Assembly: GCF_964340395.1 (NCBI RefSeq)
Contig: NC_135563.1
Span: 6,161,922-6,225,921, forward strand
Source of the DNA: Glandiceps talaboti
Lineage: Eukaryota > Hemichordata > Enteropneusta > Spengelidae
DNA: 64,000 nucleotides
Direction of reading: 5' to 3'
A model generated the notes under the pieces. That model was not told the DNA's origin, did no database searches, and worked only from the letters and a program-made list of their open reading frames with translations. Below are positions 40,831 through 54,500 of this stretch, piece by piece (the stretch's first letter is position 1; each line of letters opens with the position of its first letter). Both the position numbers and the translations under genes were made by a program.

Positions 40831-41024
40831 ATTATACATAACAACCGAGGATGTAACGGGGATGGGAAGAGGCCTTTGCAAAACAAAATAAAACAAAACC
40901 ATGCAATCATTTCAAAACAGCACTGAAAATCATAGCAAAGAACAAAATGAACAAATTAAAGTTTTTAGTTTACTATAATGTACATACAATAAAGTGAAAT
41001 AAATAATTACTACACATACAGTTC

Positions 41025-41026
<2 letters not shown>

Positions 41027-41088
<62 letters not shown>

Positions 41089-41452
41089 CTCGATCTTGCC
41101 CGCTTAACAACCACAAGACAAGACAAGACAATACAACACAACACAACACAATACAATACAATACAATACGATACCATACAATACAATGCAATACAATACT
41201 GTAAAAAGACAAGACAAGACAAGACACGATACGACACGACGGTGTCACGACACGACACGACACAACACAACACAACACAACACAACACAACACAACACAA
41301 CACAAGACAACACAGCACAACACAACACGACACGAGACAACACAACACAACACAACACAACACGACACGACACAAGACAAGACAAGACAACACAGCACAA
41401 CACAACACGACACGAGACAACACAACACAACACAACATAATACAATACAGCA
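41027..41452. repeat. (CAA)n and ACACA/ACACG/ACAAG pentanucleotide arrays
   Basis: 41027-41089 is (CAA)n. From 41110 to 41452 the sequence is built of 5-bp units ACAAC, ACACG, ACAAG and AATAC arranged in blocks. A block of about 70 bp around 41306-41335 recurs at 41387-41420 (GACAACACAGCACAACACAA). There is no coding sense despite long frames. Confidence 0.95.
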
Positions 41453-42522
41453 TACAAGAAATTTAAAGACAAACCAAGACATGTACAAGAAAAGGAACTG
41501 AATTCAATATGCATGAAACAACCAACGATATCCCTGCGTCATGTGTAAGCAGACGAAACTACGAAAGCCACCAGGTTTTCTTTTCTTTTCAAGAGTCCAA
41601 TATTCAAACATTCGTTCTCAAAGTTATTGACATTGCTTGCTGTCCAAATGCTAAAATAACGTTGTTCGTCGCGACGTGAATGAAAATTAAAATGTTTCTG
41701 TCGAGGAACGCGTCGAGGTCGAATCCGATGCGAGTGCATATGTGAAGGGACGTGAAGCTTACAATATCCACACAAAGATATCGGATTTTAGAGTCAGATG
41801 TCATTTCTGTCACGTATGCAATGGTTTGTCCCCGACTACACTCTCATTCCAGCTGTTCTAAATTATGCGGTGATTTATCTCTAAAGGTTTATTTGGATTT
41901 ATTTACAGCTGGTCGTCCTTCTAGTTCATGACCTAAAGTACACACGACTATTTCCAAAATCATCACTTGATATACCATGAATAATGTTTCGTAGTTTACC
42001 CACATTAATATATCAACTGCTGTGTGTACAGTAAAACTTATCGATATTTCTGATATGTCTGATAGGCGTATACGTAGGCCTCGTTAATTGTAAAGTGACG
42101 TCATTTTCAACTTTGTTTATCTTCGCTTGTGTTTGATTGGAATTGATAGGCTGTTGAAATCATTGGCCTTCACCCTTGAAAAACTCAAATGGATGTTATA
42201 CTAAACGTCGAAACAAGACAAGTTTTCAGACGTACATTTTTTGGATGACTAATTTTTACGGCGGGATTTCAGGTGTGAAATGTAGACGGGATTTAATTTC
42301 AATTTCTTGGACGGACTGGTATTACGTGTTTAAATACATGCAACTTTAGAACCTCAGGGTGTATACATTGCATGGAACAGCCTCTATCACTTTCTTTGCG
42401 AGACATGCCAAGATATACTGCAGAGGAGTGTGTTCTATCTTTCCGTTGTGGTGTTTGAGGCCAAGTTTTTCCACCCAGTCGGATTATCGTCACTGATTTT
42501 GTGACAAAATTATCCGTGCACG
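41453..42522. other. Upstream region of the HSPA12-type gene
   Basis: Its 3' end should hold the promoter and 5' UTR of the gene starting at 42523. I see no TATA box at a convincing distance. A minus-strand frame at 41604-41813 lacks any recognised domain. Confidence 0.4.
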
Positions 42523-45500
42523 ATGTCATTCAATCCAGAGTTCCATGCGCAGGGACAAGTGGACTATTCAAATCCCATCACCGGAGAAGTTTCCGATTCC
42601 GGATGCCCGGGAAAATTTCGCCCGCTCGACACCGGATTGGAAAAGTTGAATCAATATGCCGACCAAGTCGATGTTGCTATACCTAGCGATAACCAAAATG
42701 GAACTAATGATGTAACCAAAGAAGACCAACCAACCACTGCTGAGACCGAGGAAGCCGGTCAACTTGACGACAAGCCGCAGACAAACGGCGATATTGACCA
42801 GGACGGGGCGGAAAATGAAGTACAAGTGCAAATTGAGGCCGGCGTATCAACTGATTTGGAATTGGAGGCCAAGCCAGGGGACGTAATTGATGGTGTTAAA
42901 GGGGAGGCGAAGGAGGAGGCGCTAAAGGTAGGTGCCCAAGTTGGTGAGATTGAAGTAGAGCAGAAAGAAATAGATGTTGACGTGAATTTGGAGGGGGCAG
43001 AACAAGTAGAAATAAAACCGGAGGACCAGGGTGCTGCTGTTGGTGTGGAACTTAGAAAAAAGGATGATGGAGAGGACCCAGCAACTAAGAAAGTTAAACG
43101 ACGGAGCTTTCTTGAATCTTTGCACTTGCCGAAATTTGATTTTCCACCCGGTCGGAAGCATCATAATATTGGTACACAAACACCTACAACTGAGAAAGAG
43201 AGGGAAAAGGAAATGAAAAAGGGGAAGGTGTTGAAGGAAAAGAAGCCCAAGAAGAGTAAAGAAAAGCACAAAGATAAGAAATCAAAGAAACATGACGAAC
43301 CTAAAGCACAGAGTGACAAAGATAAACCAGATGAGAAAGTCGAGAAAGAAGATGAAGAACCGAAAGTTGAAGATGATAGTAAAGAGGAGATAGAAATGGA
43401 GGTAGCAGCAGGTGGAGAGGTTGAAATTAAGGGAGGGGAAATAGATGTGAAAGTGCCTGATGTGGATGTCTCCAAAGAGGATCAAGATACCTCAAAAGAG
43501 GAGGGTGAAGTGAAGTTGGAATCACCAGATTTAGAGTGGGACTTGGAAAAAGAGATCAGATTAGTGGAACAAGAGTTTGCAAAGATTGATGACTTCATTG
43601 CAGATGATACTATAGGGGAGGAGGATAAGCCAGAGGAAGAACCTAAAGAGGAAATTGAAGTCAGACCTTCCACGCCAGAACCACCACCTGAAGAACCACC
43701 AGCACTACCAGAAAAAGATGTAGAAGTTAAGCCCCAGGAACCTGTGAAAGTTGTTGTGAGTACTGAGGTACAATCAATACCTGTCCCTGTGAAAGTGAAG
43801 ACAAAACCTACCAAACCCACTAAACCAAAGAAACCAAAACCAAAGAAAACTGTCATCGAGACTGGCATTGTACGAACACTGAGTGACCCTTCAACATCTG
43901 ATGAACCTGGTACACCAACAACTCCTGAACCTATGGAAGTGAATGTATTTCAGGAAGTTTCAGTAGTGACGCCTTCAATGCCAGATGAACCAGTAGAAAA
44001 ACCATCTCCTGAAGCGAAAGTTGAAAGACCGTCAACCCCTGACATGCAAATTGAAAAACCGTCAACCCCTGAAGAACCTGAAGAAAAGTCATGGACTCTG
44101 GAAGTACCAATAGAAACACCATCAACTCTTGAAGTACCGGATGAGAAACTATCAGAAGAATTACCTGAAAAGCCACAAACACCAGAACTAGAAGTAAAAA
44201 CGTTAACATTTATGGAGCCGGATGAAAAACCAGCAACACTTGAAGTACCTGAGGTTGAAGAAATATCGTTACCTGTAGTAGAACCATATGAAAAGCCATC
44301 AGCTCCAGAGGAGCCAGATGTAATTCTTCCCACAGGTGATGTAGATGTAATTCTTCCCACAGGTGATGTAGAGGTAATTACTCCCACAGGTGATGTTGAC
44401 ATAGTTACTCCCAGAGCCGATGTTGAAGTAGTTACTCCTGCAGCCGATGTTGAAGTAGTTACTCCTGCAGCTGATGTTGAAGTAGTTACTCCCACAGCTG
44501 ATGTTGAAGTAGTTACTCCTGCAGCTGATGTTGAAGTAGTTACTCCTGCTGCTGATGTTGAAGTAGTTACTCCCTCAGCTGATGTAGAGATAATTACTCC
44601 CACACCAGATGCAGTGAAAGTACCTGAAGTGGAACCAATAGAGATACCAGCACCACCAGAAATAGGAGAGGTGACTGAAGTACCTAAAGAGATCACCATT
44701 GATGAAACACCAAGCCAGTCTGTAGAGGTAACAACACCAGAACCAATAAAAGGAGATGTTCATGTTACAGTAGTGCCTGGTGTAAAACCTGTAAGAGTAA
44801 AATCAAAACCCAAAGATCATAAAACTGTTATTGAGACTGGTATTATAGCAGGTGCTGCTGATGTAACACCTGCGACAGAAATCGTCATGGAGAAAAGGGC
44901 ATCTGTATCCTCGGCAAGTAGTTCTGATAAAGATCATGACACTTCAAAGGAAATAATAGTCGAAGGGGAAGTACAGAAGCCAGTGAAAAAGAAGAAACCT
45001 AAAGTTGAAAAGGAGAAGCAGAAGAAGGAGAAAAAGGAAAAAGTGAAGAAGGAGAAAGACAAGGAAGAAGGAAAAGAAAAGAAAGAAATAAGTTTTGGCA
45101 TTCACATCAGGAAAGGCAAAGATAAGGAAAAGAAAGAGAAAGTTAAACCGGAAAAGAAAAAAGAGAAGGAGAAGGATAAGGAAAAACCAGCTAAGGTCAA
45201 GGTTACAAAAGAGAAAGAGAAAGAAGAAGTCGTCAAGGTTACAAAAGAGAAAGAAGAAGACAAGGATGAAAAAGAGGGAGAAAGAGTAGTGGAGATAGAA
45301 ACAGTTGACGTGGTTCATGTACTACCAGCAGTTGAAATTGTGCAAGTTGAAGTGGAAAAACCTGAAAAGAAGAGAAAACATCCCAAAGAGAAAACGGAGA
45401 AAGAGCCAAAGAAGAAGGAAAAGAAACATGATGACGAGGAGAAACAGAAGAAGAAGAAGAAAGAAAAGAAATCTGATGATGAAGAAGAGAAGAAAGAAAA

Positions 45501-48500
45501 GAAATCTGATGATGAAGAAGAGAAGAAAGAAAAGAAATCTGATGATGAAGAGAAGAAGAAACATGATGACGAAGAGAAGAAAAAGAAGAAGAAAGAAAAG
45601 AAACATGCTGAGGAGGAGAAACAAAAGGCAAAGAAAAGAAAAGATAAGGACAAAGATGAAGCAAAGGAGGAAGATGACGATAGTAAGAGAAAGAAAGAAG
45701 AGAAAGAGGACAAGTCACCAAAGAAGAAAAAAGAGCATTCAAAACCATGGATACTGAAACACAAAGGCAAGAAGAAAAAGGATGAAGGACAAATTAGTGG
45801 AGATATTACTGTTACACCTCCAGCTGTTGACATCCATGGTGAACTCGAAACTACAAAATCTGATGTTGATACCACAAAATCTGAAGGTGACACAACAGAG
45901 TTACGTCTTCTCAGTACAAGCACCATATCAAGTGAAGGGGATCATCTACCTTCAGATGGGGACTCCTCACGTCCTCTAAGCCAAGTCAGTGAGCCTGAGG
46001 GTGGGGATAAACCCCATCCTGCGAGTCCAACTTCTCCAGTAGGCGGAGGAGATGCTTCCATCACTGTGACTACCACAAAACCAGAGATTGATATCTGTCC
46101 CATCAGTCCTGTGTCAACTACATCAGATGATTCAGTGCTCCTCCCAGCTACTCAACACATTACAGCCGAGGAACTCAAAAAACCAGGTGAGTTACTTTTA
46201 CTGTTTTTCTTGTTTATGTTTGGAATCTTGGCAGCATTGAAACAAAGGAAAAATGATGCCAGGAATCCAGGCATACAACTAAATTTATAATCAGAGGTAC
46301 AGTTGTGAGGACTCTTGATTTGTTTTAATTGTTAATTTTTTTAAATATAATTTCTACAAATGAATGGTTGATAAATGTTGCCTTGGATTACCAATATAGC
46401 TAAATTTGGGAATGTCATGATGCAACATATTCATAATAGAACTGAACAACTATAATTATTTTATTGAAGAATATCTTGGTAGAACTTAAAACATGTAAGA
46501 ATGAAACAAATATAATATGTAAATGTATTTTTTTTTACAAATGACCATAGTGAATGGCATTTCTGTTTGTCCATCTGAAAAAAATACTGTATTGATCACA
46601 TGCTACAAACTAGACTGTCCACTCTACGCTTCACAGAGTTTGAGAAAAATGTTAAAAATTGAGTGAAAATCAGACTTTTAGAAAACTATACAATTAAAAA
46701 TAGAAATGTCATGATTGCAAATTGCAAAATAAAAATGAAGGAAAATGATCAATATAACCCAAATATACATATTTTGAAAAGTGTGTAATCTGAATTAAGT
46801 CAATTATTTGAGCTGGGAATGAGAATTTGTCGCACAGAAGTGAAAAATTGTTATACAGGATAAAATGTATTTAATGGAACATGAAACTTTTAAGATAAAT
46901 ACACAGTGGTATACTAATATTCAGTATTTTTAAACTAAAACATAATCTGATTAATTTATGTAGTAAGTTGTTCTGTATAGTCATAATACACATCAGCTTC
47001 TGAAAATTGACTGAGTCACTGTCATGTCAGCTGTGTGTAACCCATAGCAACCAGTATGTTGTGACGTGACATCGTATGAGGTTAGAGAGTTAAATGGGAA
47101 GTTGTAAGTTGTATTTACATGTAATTGAACTCACTGTTGGTTTCCGTCTGTCAATTTGTTCTGGCCTCCGAAGGTTTTGTCTTGGTGAAATGTTTGGCAA
47201 TAACGTTTATCAGTATGGTAAGTCACAAGTCATATGATAGTATGAAAATTAGTTACATATGAGAAATACAAGCCAGTCTAAAAGTTGACTGATATTTGAA
47301 ATTTTTGTAATGTTTAGACTTCATTATATTAGACCAGATAGTCGTGAATGATGACATGCTGAAATTGTATCACTTGCTACAAATCTGAGATGTGTACCGG
47401 ACCAAAAGTGTTGTGTTAAGACATTAGTGTTTTCATTTCAGACCTTAGTGTTAACGTTCACAGACTTAAGAGAAGTGTAAAACAAGTTTAACTTTATCTC
47501 CTAACTTTGACACTGAATTAGTTCTTTTCTCTCGTAAGCACTATTTGTTTTATTTTATTTGTTGTAACATTCTGCAGCTGTAACAGAGGCATGAATTATA
47601 ATTGAGAAGGGAGGGAGGATTACATTGCCTTGAGGTTATCGTGTACATGTTATTTATCTACTTTGACTTTTAAAGTATCATGTATGTACAAATATTAAAC
47701 GCTATAGCCTAGGTCAATATTTTGTTCTGGACGTCTTCATTAAAAATTAGGGAAGACTTAAGGTATTTTAAGGGATGTAGTCACATGAAATTAATATTAG
47801 CAAAGACTTGACCTGGGCTATAAAGAGAATGTTATCAGATAGAAGTTAAGGGAAGATTAGGGACAGTGTGTGACATGAAATGAACAAAGGCTTGAAGGAA
47901 CTTTAGGGGAACGGAATTTTGATAAGAGATACTGTCACATTAAAGTTAAACTTAAACAAGCGAAGACTTGAGGGTAATTTTTTAAGGGATATTAGATGTC
48001 ACAATGTTTGACTGCAGTACTTTTAACTTACGAGTTTAATTTCTACAGTTACATGTGCACTAATTCTGTTCAATGCCAATTTGGCAACTAGATGAGGGAC
48101 TTATGGAGGGGGGGGGGTGACTAGAACTTAATATTTTTCATTGTTTTTGAACGTGATATAGATATGTTTCTCACAATGTTGTCTTGCTTATGGTAGATTC
48201 CAATAAAACTTTATGTTGATTTACAGATGGAAATGATTTTACGTTGTTCTATAATGAACAGAACAAAATTTTGAATTGACAAAATTGGAGTTCTATTCTA
48301 CCATGGAAGGACTGTCAATGTCTAATAATGTAAATAATCTAACTTGAATGATGCGACCTTTTCACACTTAACACAATGAATTACTGTGTACAATTTTTAA
48401 GTGGTAGCTTTGGGTCCTACTCATAATGTATAGCTTTGTAATTGTTCGAATAGAATAGTGAAAGTAAAATGTTTAAAAAAAACCCCACAAAGTACTGTTC

Positions 48501-51500
48501 AACTTTAAATCCCTTTTCTTATGACCAATTATTTTGTAAATTAGTCACAAGACTACAAGCAGACTGTATTACATAAACAGTGTGTTTATTTGGATGTCAT
48601 TACAGCTGTGTTTCTAGTAGTTTAGTCTTAGACTAATAACATTCAACTGTAACATAGACTATTTAAAAACTAAACACAGGGACCAAGCTGTGTCCATAGA
48701 CCCTACACAAATAATATGCTATGTCCCAATCTGAAGTACACATGAGTCACTCCCAACCTGACTTTTGTGCATTATAACTGATGAGTCACCATCATTCCTT
48801 TGATGTCCCACCCAATATCAAATACAAATTAAATAAACTAAGAAAATGATCAAATATCATCTGTGTAAACAAAGCATATGAAACAAGGGATATTTTGACA
48901 TCTGGCATATTTGGTTATTTTAATCCCAGTTTCATTTTATTTCATTTTAATTCAAATCTGTGGTATAGTTACAAGTATATCGCATCAAGTTCATCAACAT
49001 GTACATGTAACTTTAGAAAGAAAACTTATTTGATAATTTCCTGTTCACTCACTACATGGCAATATCACGTACTTGTAGAAAAGTAAAAACAAAAAGATGG
49101 AAACAGAAAGGGAAATCAGGTAAAATTGACGTCATAGTTTTCCTATAGGTTTTACATACCATGAATTGTTTTTGAACCAGTATAAAGTTACTGGGAAACT
49201 CTGGTAGATTCTACCTACTTCTATAATGCTCTTTAGCAAAAACACTGACATCAGATTAAAAATGCTATTAAGGAAAGACAGCAGATATCAATTAGTATGG
49301 AACCTAGTATCTTTATCTAAGTTGTCAATTTGTGGTCATGGTTTGATGTGGTGAGAATTAGACTGCAGGGTGAAAGAAATTATGTAAAATATTGACTATC
49401 AGTTTGAAACTGTGTCGAGGTACCAGTGATCTTTTGGAATGGGTGGGGTAAACTGTATTCAGGAATGTATTCTATAGCACTTTGGAATACTTGGCAACTT
49501 TAATTGAGATCATCTATGAATAAAAAATGGCATGGGGTTCATTTTGCAAGCAAGGAAAATCTTGGATTCTGTCCAGTTTGTATATTTTGTTCAAAATGAA
49601 AATCACATGGTGAAAAGAAATACATTCATGTTGAACTGGAATTTTTCCTGACAAACATGGAGACTTAATTGCAAATGTGATCACACGTTTTTGAGAGTGC
49701 ACCTGTTGCTGAAATGTCACATGTTTAGACTTTCTTGAAAAAAACAATTAGATTTGAGTAGGTTATCCAGGAAAAATGTTGAATGAATTCTGAGCTAGTG
49801 AATGAAGTATTATTTTGTGAAAGATTTTCTGAAAATCATGAAAATCATGAAAATTTTCCATTCGTTCCTGTGAATATGCAGGGTGTTATAAAATTAATAT
49901 GGCTTACTTGATGAGCTGAACTCTGTCCACCAAACCCTAATTTATAATACTATAATTTATGGTTGCATTGATAGTTGAATCTGCTCATAGGAATGTAGTA
50001 ACTTATAAGTGAAGTCACGTAATGACATTATCTCATCCATCCTTTACAAGGATCTGAATGTACGTGGATTAAAATGGAAATTTTTGATTTGTGTACCATC
50101 TGATGTATAAATCCAGTCGTAACCATCATTGAACATCACAAAGTCAGTCTTGTGACCCAGACAAAACAGGTCATGCAGCTAGAATGAACTGCAGGCGTCC
50201 ACATAGTGTATCACAGTGCTGACACCATGCCAACACCAAATAACATATTACTTTGTCCTCATGCAACCAATGGGTCTGTTAACCAATATGTCATCTTGTG
50301 CTCCATACCCTGATGTAACTTCAGGACCCCTGTTGTTGGTGCTTGCATAAGACATCTTACCACTGTATATGAAATAGCCAATTTATTCATTTACAAAATT
50401 TTGTGATCTCTTCAACACTTACATAGGCTTTGTTGCATTGAATTGGATAGTTCTCTTGTAATCCTGTATTTTACTGTCAGTGTAGCTATGAATGCATTAA
50501 AGTGGCCATATGGATGAGGATTGGGTATTTATTTTGGATTATTAATTTATAAAACAATTTTATCATGGATTCCTACTTGAAAAATCAATATGAAACAACA
50601 TTTACCAAGTCCTTGTTTGTAACTCAAAACATTGCAAAAGATTAATAAATGTGTAAAATCTTTGTTATTGTAAGTACAATAACAAACCTTTTACACATTT
50701 TTTATTGAGTTACAAACACAAACTTTGTCAGTGTTGTTTCACATGACAAAAATTGTTTTATAAATTAAAAATCCAAAATAAATACCCAATCCTCATCCAT
50801 ATGACCACTTTGAAAGGTAGAAATATAAACTTTTAAATCATTTTTGCTCCAAAAACATGGTCAATAGTTATGTACATGTGTGACCATTTCAATCACATGG
50901 TGTGTATAATACATCACAGTAATGTGCAAAATGTATAAAGTCTCCAGAAAATGAAACTTTGGAGACCAAAAATTTGCAGAATTTTGTAGCAGAGCGAAAT
51001 AAGGTTCATAGTATGTGTTCATACTAATTTATCATCCTCTTAGGTAGCAATGATGAAATACAGTTGGCATCTAGTTTGACTCAATTTAATAGTAAATAAT
51101 TATTGCAGATGACTTGATCATCAGCAAAAGTCAGTGAGGTTTGAAATCCTGTGGTGAAGTTAAAGAGATTTAATCTGGTGTACATTCGGAGAGATAAATT
51201 AATGTCAAACTTTCATTACTACTAGTCAACAAGTCTAGTGTGTACAGATGTGAACGTTGCACTCATACTCAATGAAAACATGTGATAGATGTTGACAGAC
51301 CTTTAGAAATTGTTGAAGTTCTTCAAATTGTTGGTTTTCTAAATTTAAGGTATACCAAAAGGTAAGCATTTACGCAGATGGATAAAAGAATGAAAATTTC
51401 CCTCTGAAGGCATTTGTGAAACATATATATCGTATCAACGCAAGTCTGTTTCTAAAAAGAGCTGGTCACATTTAAGTTTGTCATGAAAATGTTCCCTTTT

Positions 51501-54500
51501 CCAGACCAGATGTAACTCACTATATACATGTAAAACTTGAACTACATAATTTTACAGAAACATGTCCTAAAATCCATCTTTACCTAAGCTAAGGGTACCC
51601 AGGAGAATTTTACTGAAACTGATGTGAAAATTATGTGTTTATAGTAGTATGCAAAGTTTCATTCAAGTTTCACTAAAATTTTTACTGTAGATGCAAGTAA
51701 ACAATTTTACAGGAGCAATAGTGTGAACCCTGTATCAGCAACAACAAATTTGTGTCACTCATTTAAAGAAAATAATCTCTCTAAGCAAATAGTTCAAGTC
51801 AAACTTCATTAACATTATAAGAGCTCAAAATAGTCGTAAACTAAACTTTGGTGTATGAAAGTGCCGTCTTCAAAAGTGACAAATGCATTCATGTATGTGA
51901 TTGTTATGCCTGATTTTGAAATTATGAAAACAAAAATGAACAGGTAATTGCCATGAGTAAGATATATGTATTAATATTCATGATATACTCATTTGAATAT
52001 TCATCATTATGTAAATAAGTTGTTGACAGACAGAAGAAGCATATTTTACATTGTTGGTGATGAAATGATATTCGCCAGAATAAGAGGCATATTTATAGTA
52101 AAAGTACAGGGTTAGTTGGTGTAACCCTGAATATGATACTGGAGTCACTTTGATGAACAAAGTGTTATGCCATCAGAATAGCTTTTAAATGGTGTATGAT
52201 CCAGACAGATTAAGTTACAAATAGACGTTTTTTTTCCCATAACATGAAGTTGCTATGGTACCCATTCCGTTGAAATTGTCCTTGAAGTGCTTCAATAGGA
52301 TTTTATTTGCTCTAAAAGTGTCTTATCATATTTCATCGGGGTGGATGAAAATCATTCATTCAAATGTTATAAACTTTATCAACCTTTCAAAAATTCTTTT
52401 TTTTTTCCAAACTAAATTTCCACTGCAAAGTACAGTATACTCGTATGTATGCTGTGTAGACTTAAGTTGCACTGATTTGTCAACACTTGCATAGATTTCA
52501 GTGCCATGTGTACCACAATTCAGATGGAGAAACCAGTAAAACACCATTGGAACCTAGATAAATTTTACCCAGCGGACTTCCTCCATTTATTATATTAGTT
52601 ATCAAAATCACAGAGGCAACAAATGCAATTCTGTGTAAGTACTTAGTGAACTTTTCTTCACATTTTACCTTTCCATTTAAGTTTTACTTAGTGAACCTTT
52701 TGCAAGGCTTCATGTTGTACTTCCACAAGTTGTGTCACCATAACTATAGAGTAATATCTGGATAAAGTCTATATTATCATAAGTACACCTCGCCATTGTA
52801 AACCACTATCTTTTTCATTGCAATGCTAACTGGCCTGAATTTATTTCTTTTTAGTTACGTCAGTAGAAAAAAATGTGTTGGCTTGCCAGCTTGGTACTTC
52901 TCTACTGTTTGTGGTGTATATAGTGTGGTTTCATACCCTGTGGGTGATGTAGCCAATACTAGCCATACAATATATGCAGTTATTATTTCCTGTAAGCATC
53001 AACAGCTGTGTCGTGATCTCCCTGTGTTTAAATTTCCATTTTGTATATTTATAAAAGTTATTGATAGCGGCTGAACAGAACAGTTCATGGAATGAGTTGA
53101 CACCCAGTTATTTCTAAATCCCTGTGCTTTGATCAGTGTAAACACCGTATACAATTTGACTAATGGGTAGCCCTGACCCCCAAGAGAAGATTTAAGTTTC
53201 CTGCCCGGTATTCTGTATCTATGATCACATTTATTGAAAATTAGATAACAAAAATGATACAATAACAACTAATAGGTTGTACTTTTAAAGTGGCTGTGAA
53301 AGGGAAATCAGCTTTGTAGCCATACTATATGTTTGAACCACTGGGACGTCAGTTTATATATCAGCAGGGAACCACTCTCTCCTTTGAAGGAAAACATTTT
53401 TATCAAAAAAAGGAACAGTAGGGTAATGGTTAATAGTTTCATATTTCCTGTTTGTACAACAGTTTGATGACCTTTCATAAATTTGTTGTTCAGTTTAGTG
53501 GACATGTTTAGGATTCATCGACCAAACTCTGTGTGTGGTAATCTGTAATAATAATGATAATAATAAAGTGTTCTTATTTAGCACTTTCTCGCACTATGCT
53601 CAAAGCGGTTCACAATTAGTACCCCAGGCACCATCCTATAACAGTACAAGAGCCCTTCCCAGAGGAGCCCACAGTGCACTGCAGCCTAGCTCTGTAAGAA
53701 TATAGGACTAAAGCATATCCATTATACAGCTTGGATGACTTGGGCACAATTGTTGTTGAAATCTTGCCTAAGGATTTTAACCAGAAAGACACAGCAATGG
53801 CGAGGCTTGCACCAACAGCTAACACTAGTAACAGATCAAGTCAGTCACTTTAACCATTCAACTGTCATGACTCCTGTAATGAGTTTGAATAAAGTCAATT
53901 TAAACTGATAATTCAAAATCAATAAAGTAAAAGGCAAATTTGTACTTCTGTTATAGAATTGAAGTAATGAGAAGGTGAGACAACAAATAACTTATAAGTA
54001 CATTCAAGAAAAACATGTACATTATCGTCTTGCTAATCTTGCTAAAATGTACGTAATATGTTCTAGGTGTGGAATTTGAAAGTGTCAACAACAGAGATGT
54101 GAGTGTTTTAAACACTTATCTTTTTGCAAAAGTAAAAAGTGAATTAATTTGCAGTGCATTAGAAGCATTGAACAGTTTGTAGTTATATTTGAATGATTTT
54201 AAAAGACTAAACTTGATCACAACACTTGTTATTCTCTTTTTGCCTCAAGGCCTTGAAAGTGGCATATGCCAGTCTTTCACTCTTGGTTACCAGTAACTTG
54301 TTGATGTGACTTGTGTTGTTCATGTATAGGAAACCATGGAATCAAAACTACATACTATCACATGGTGAAACTGAGTCATGGCATGAATATGCTATGTCAT
54401 AAGACTTTACAGTCAGTGTCTGATGATAATTACATGTATACATTCTTCCTAGTTTTAATGTATTGTTCTGTGCTATTTCATAAATTACTTCTAAAAAGAT

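Noticed and set aside
40973-41514. Cys/Val-rich and Thr/Gln/His-rich frames up to 171 codons
   Set aside because: They come from the (CAA)n and pentanucleotide arrays in several frames on both strands.
41539-41813. Minus-strand frames resembling a transposon protein
   Set aside because: No motif could be named and two overlapping frames look equally plausible, so no support.
43161-45926. Long minus-strand frames opposite HSPA12 exon 1
   Set aside because: Shadows of the Lys/Glu-rich coding strand, giving Ser/Phe/Leu-rich nonsense.
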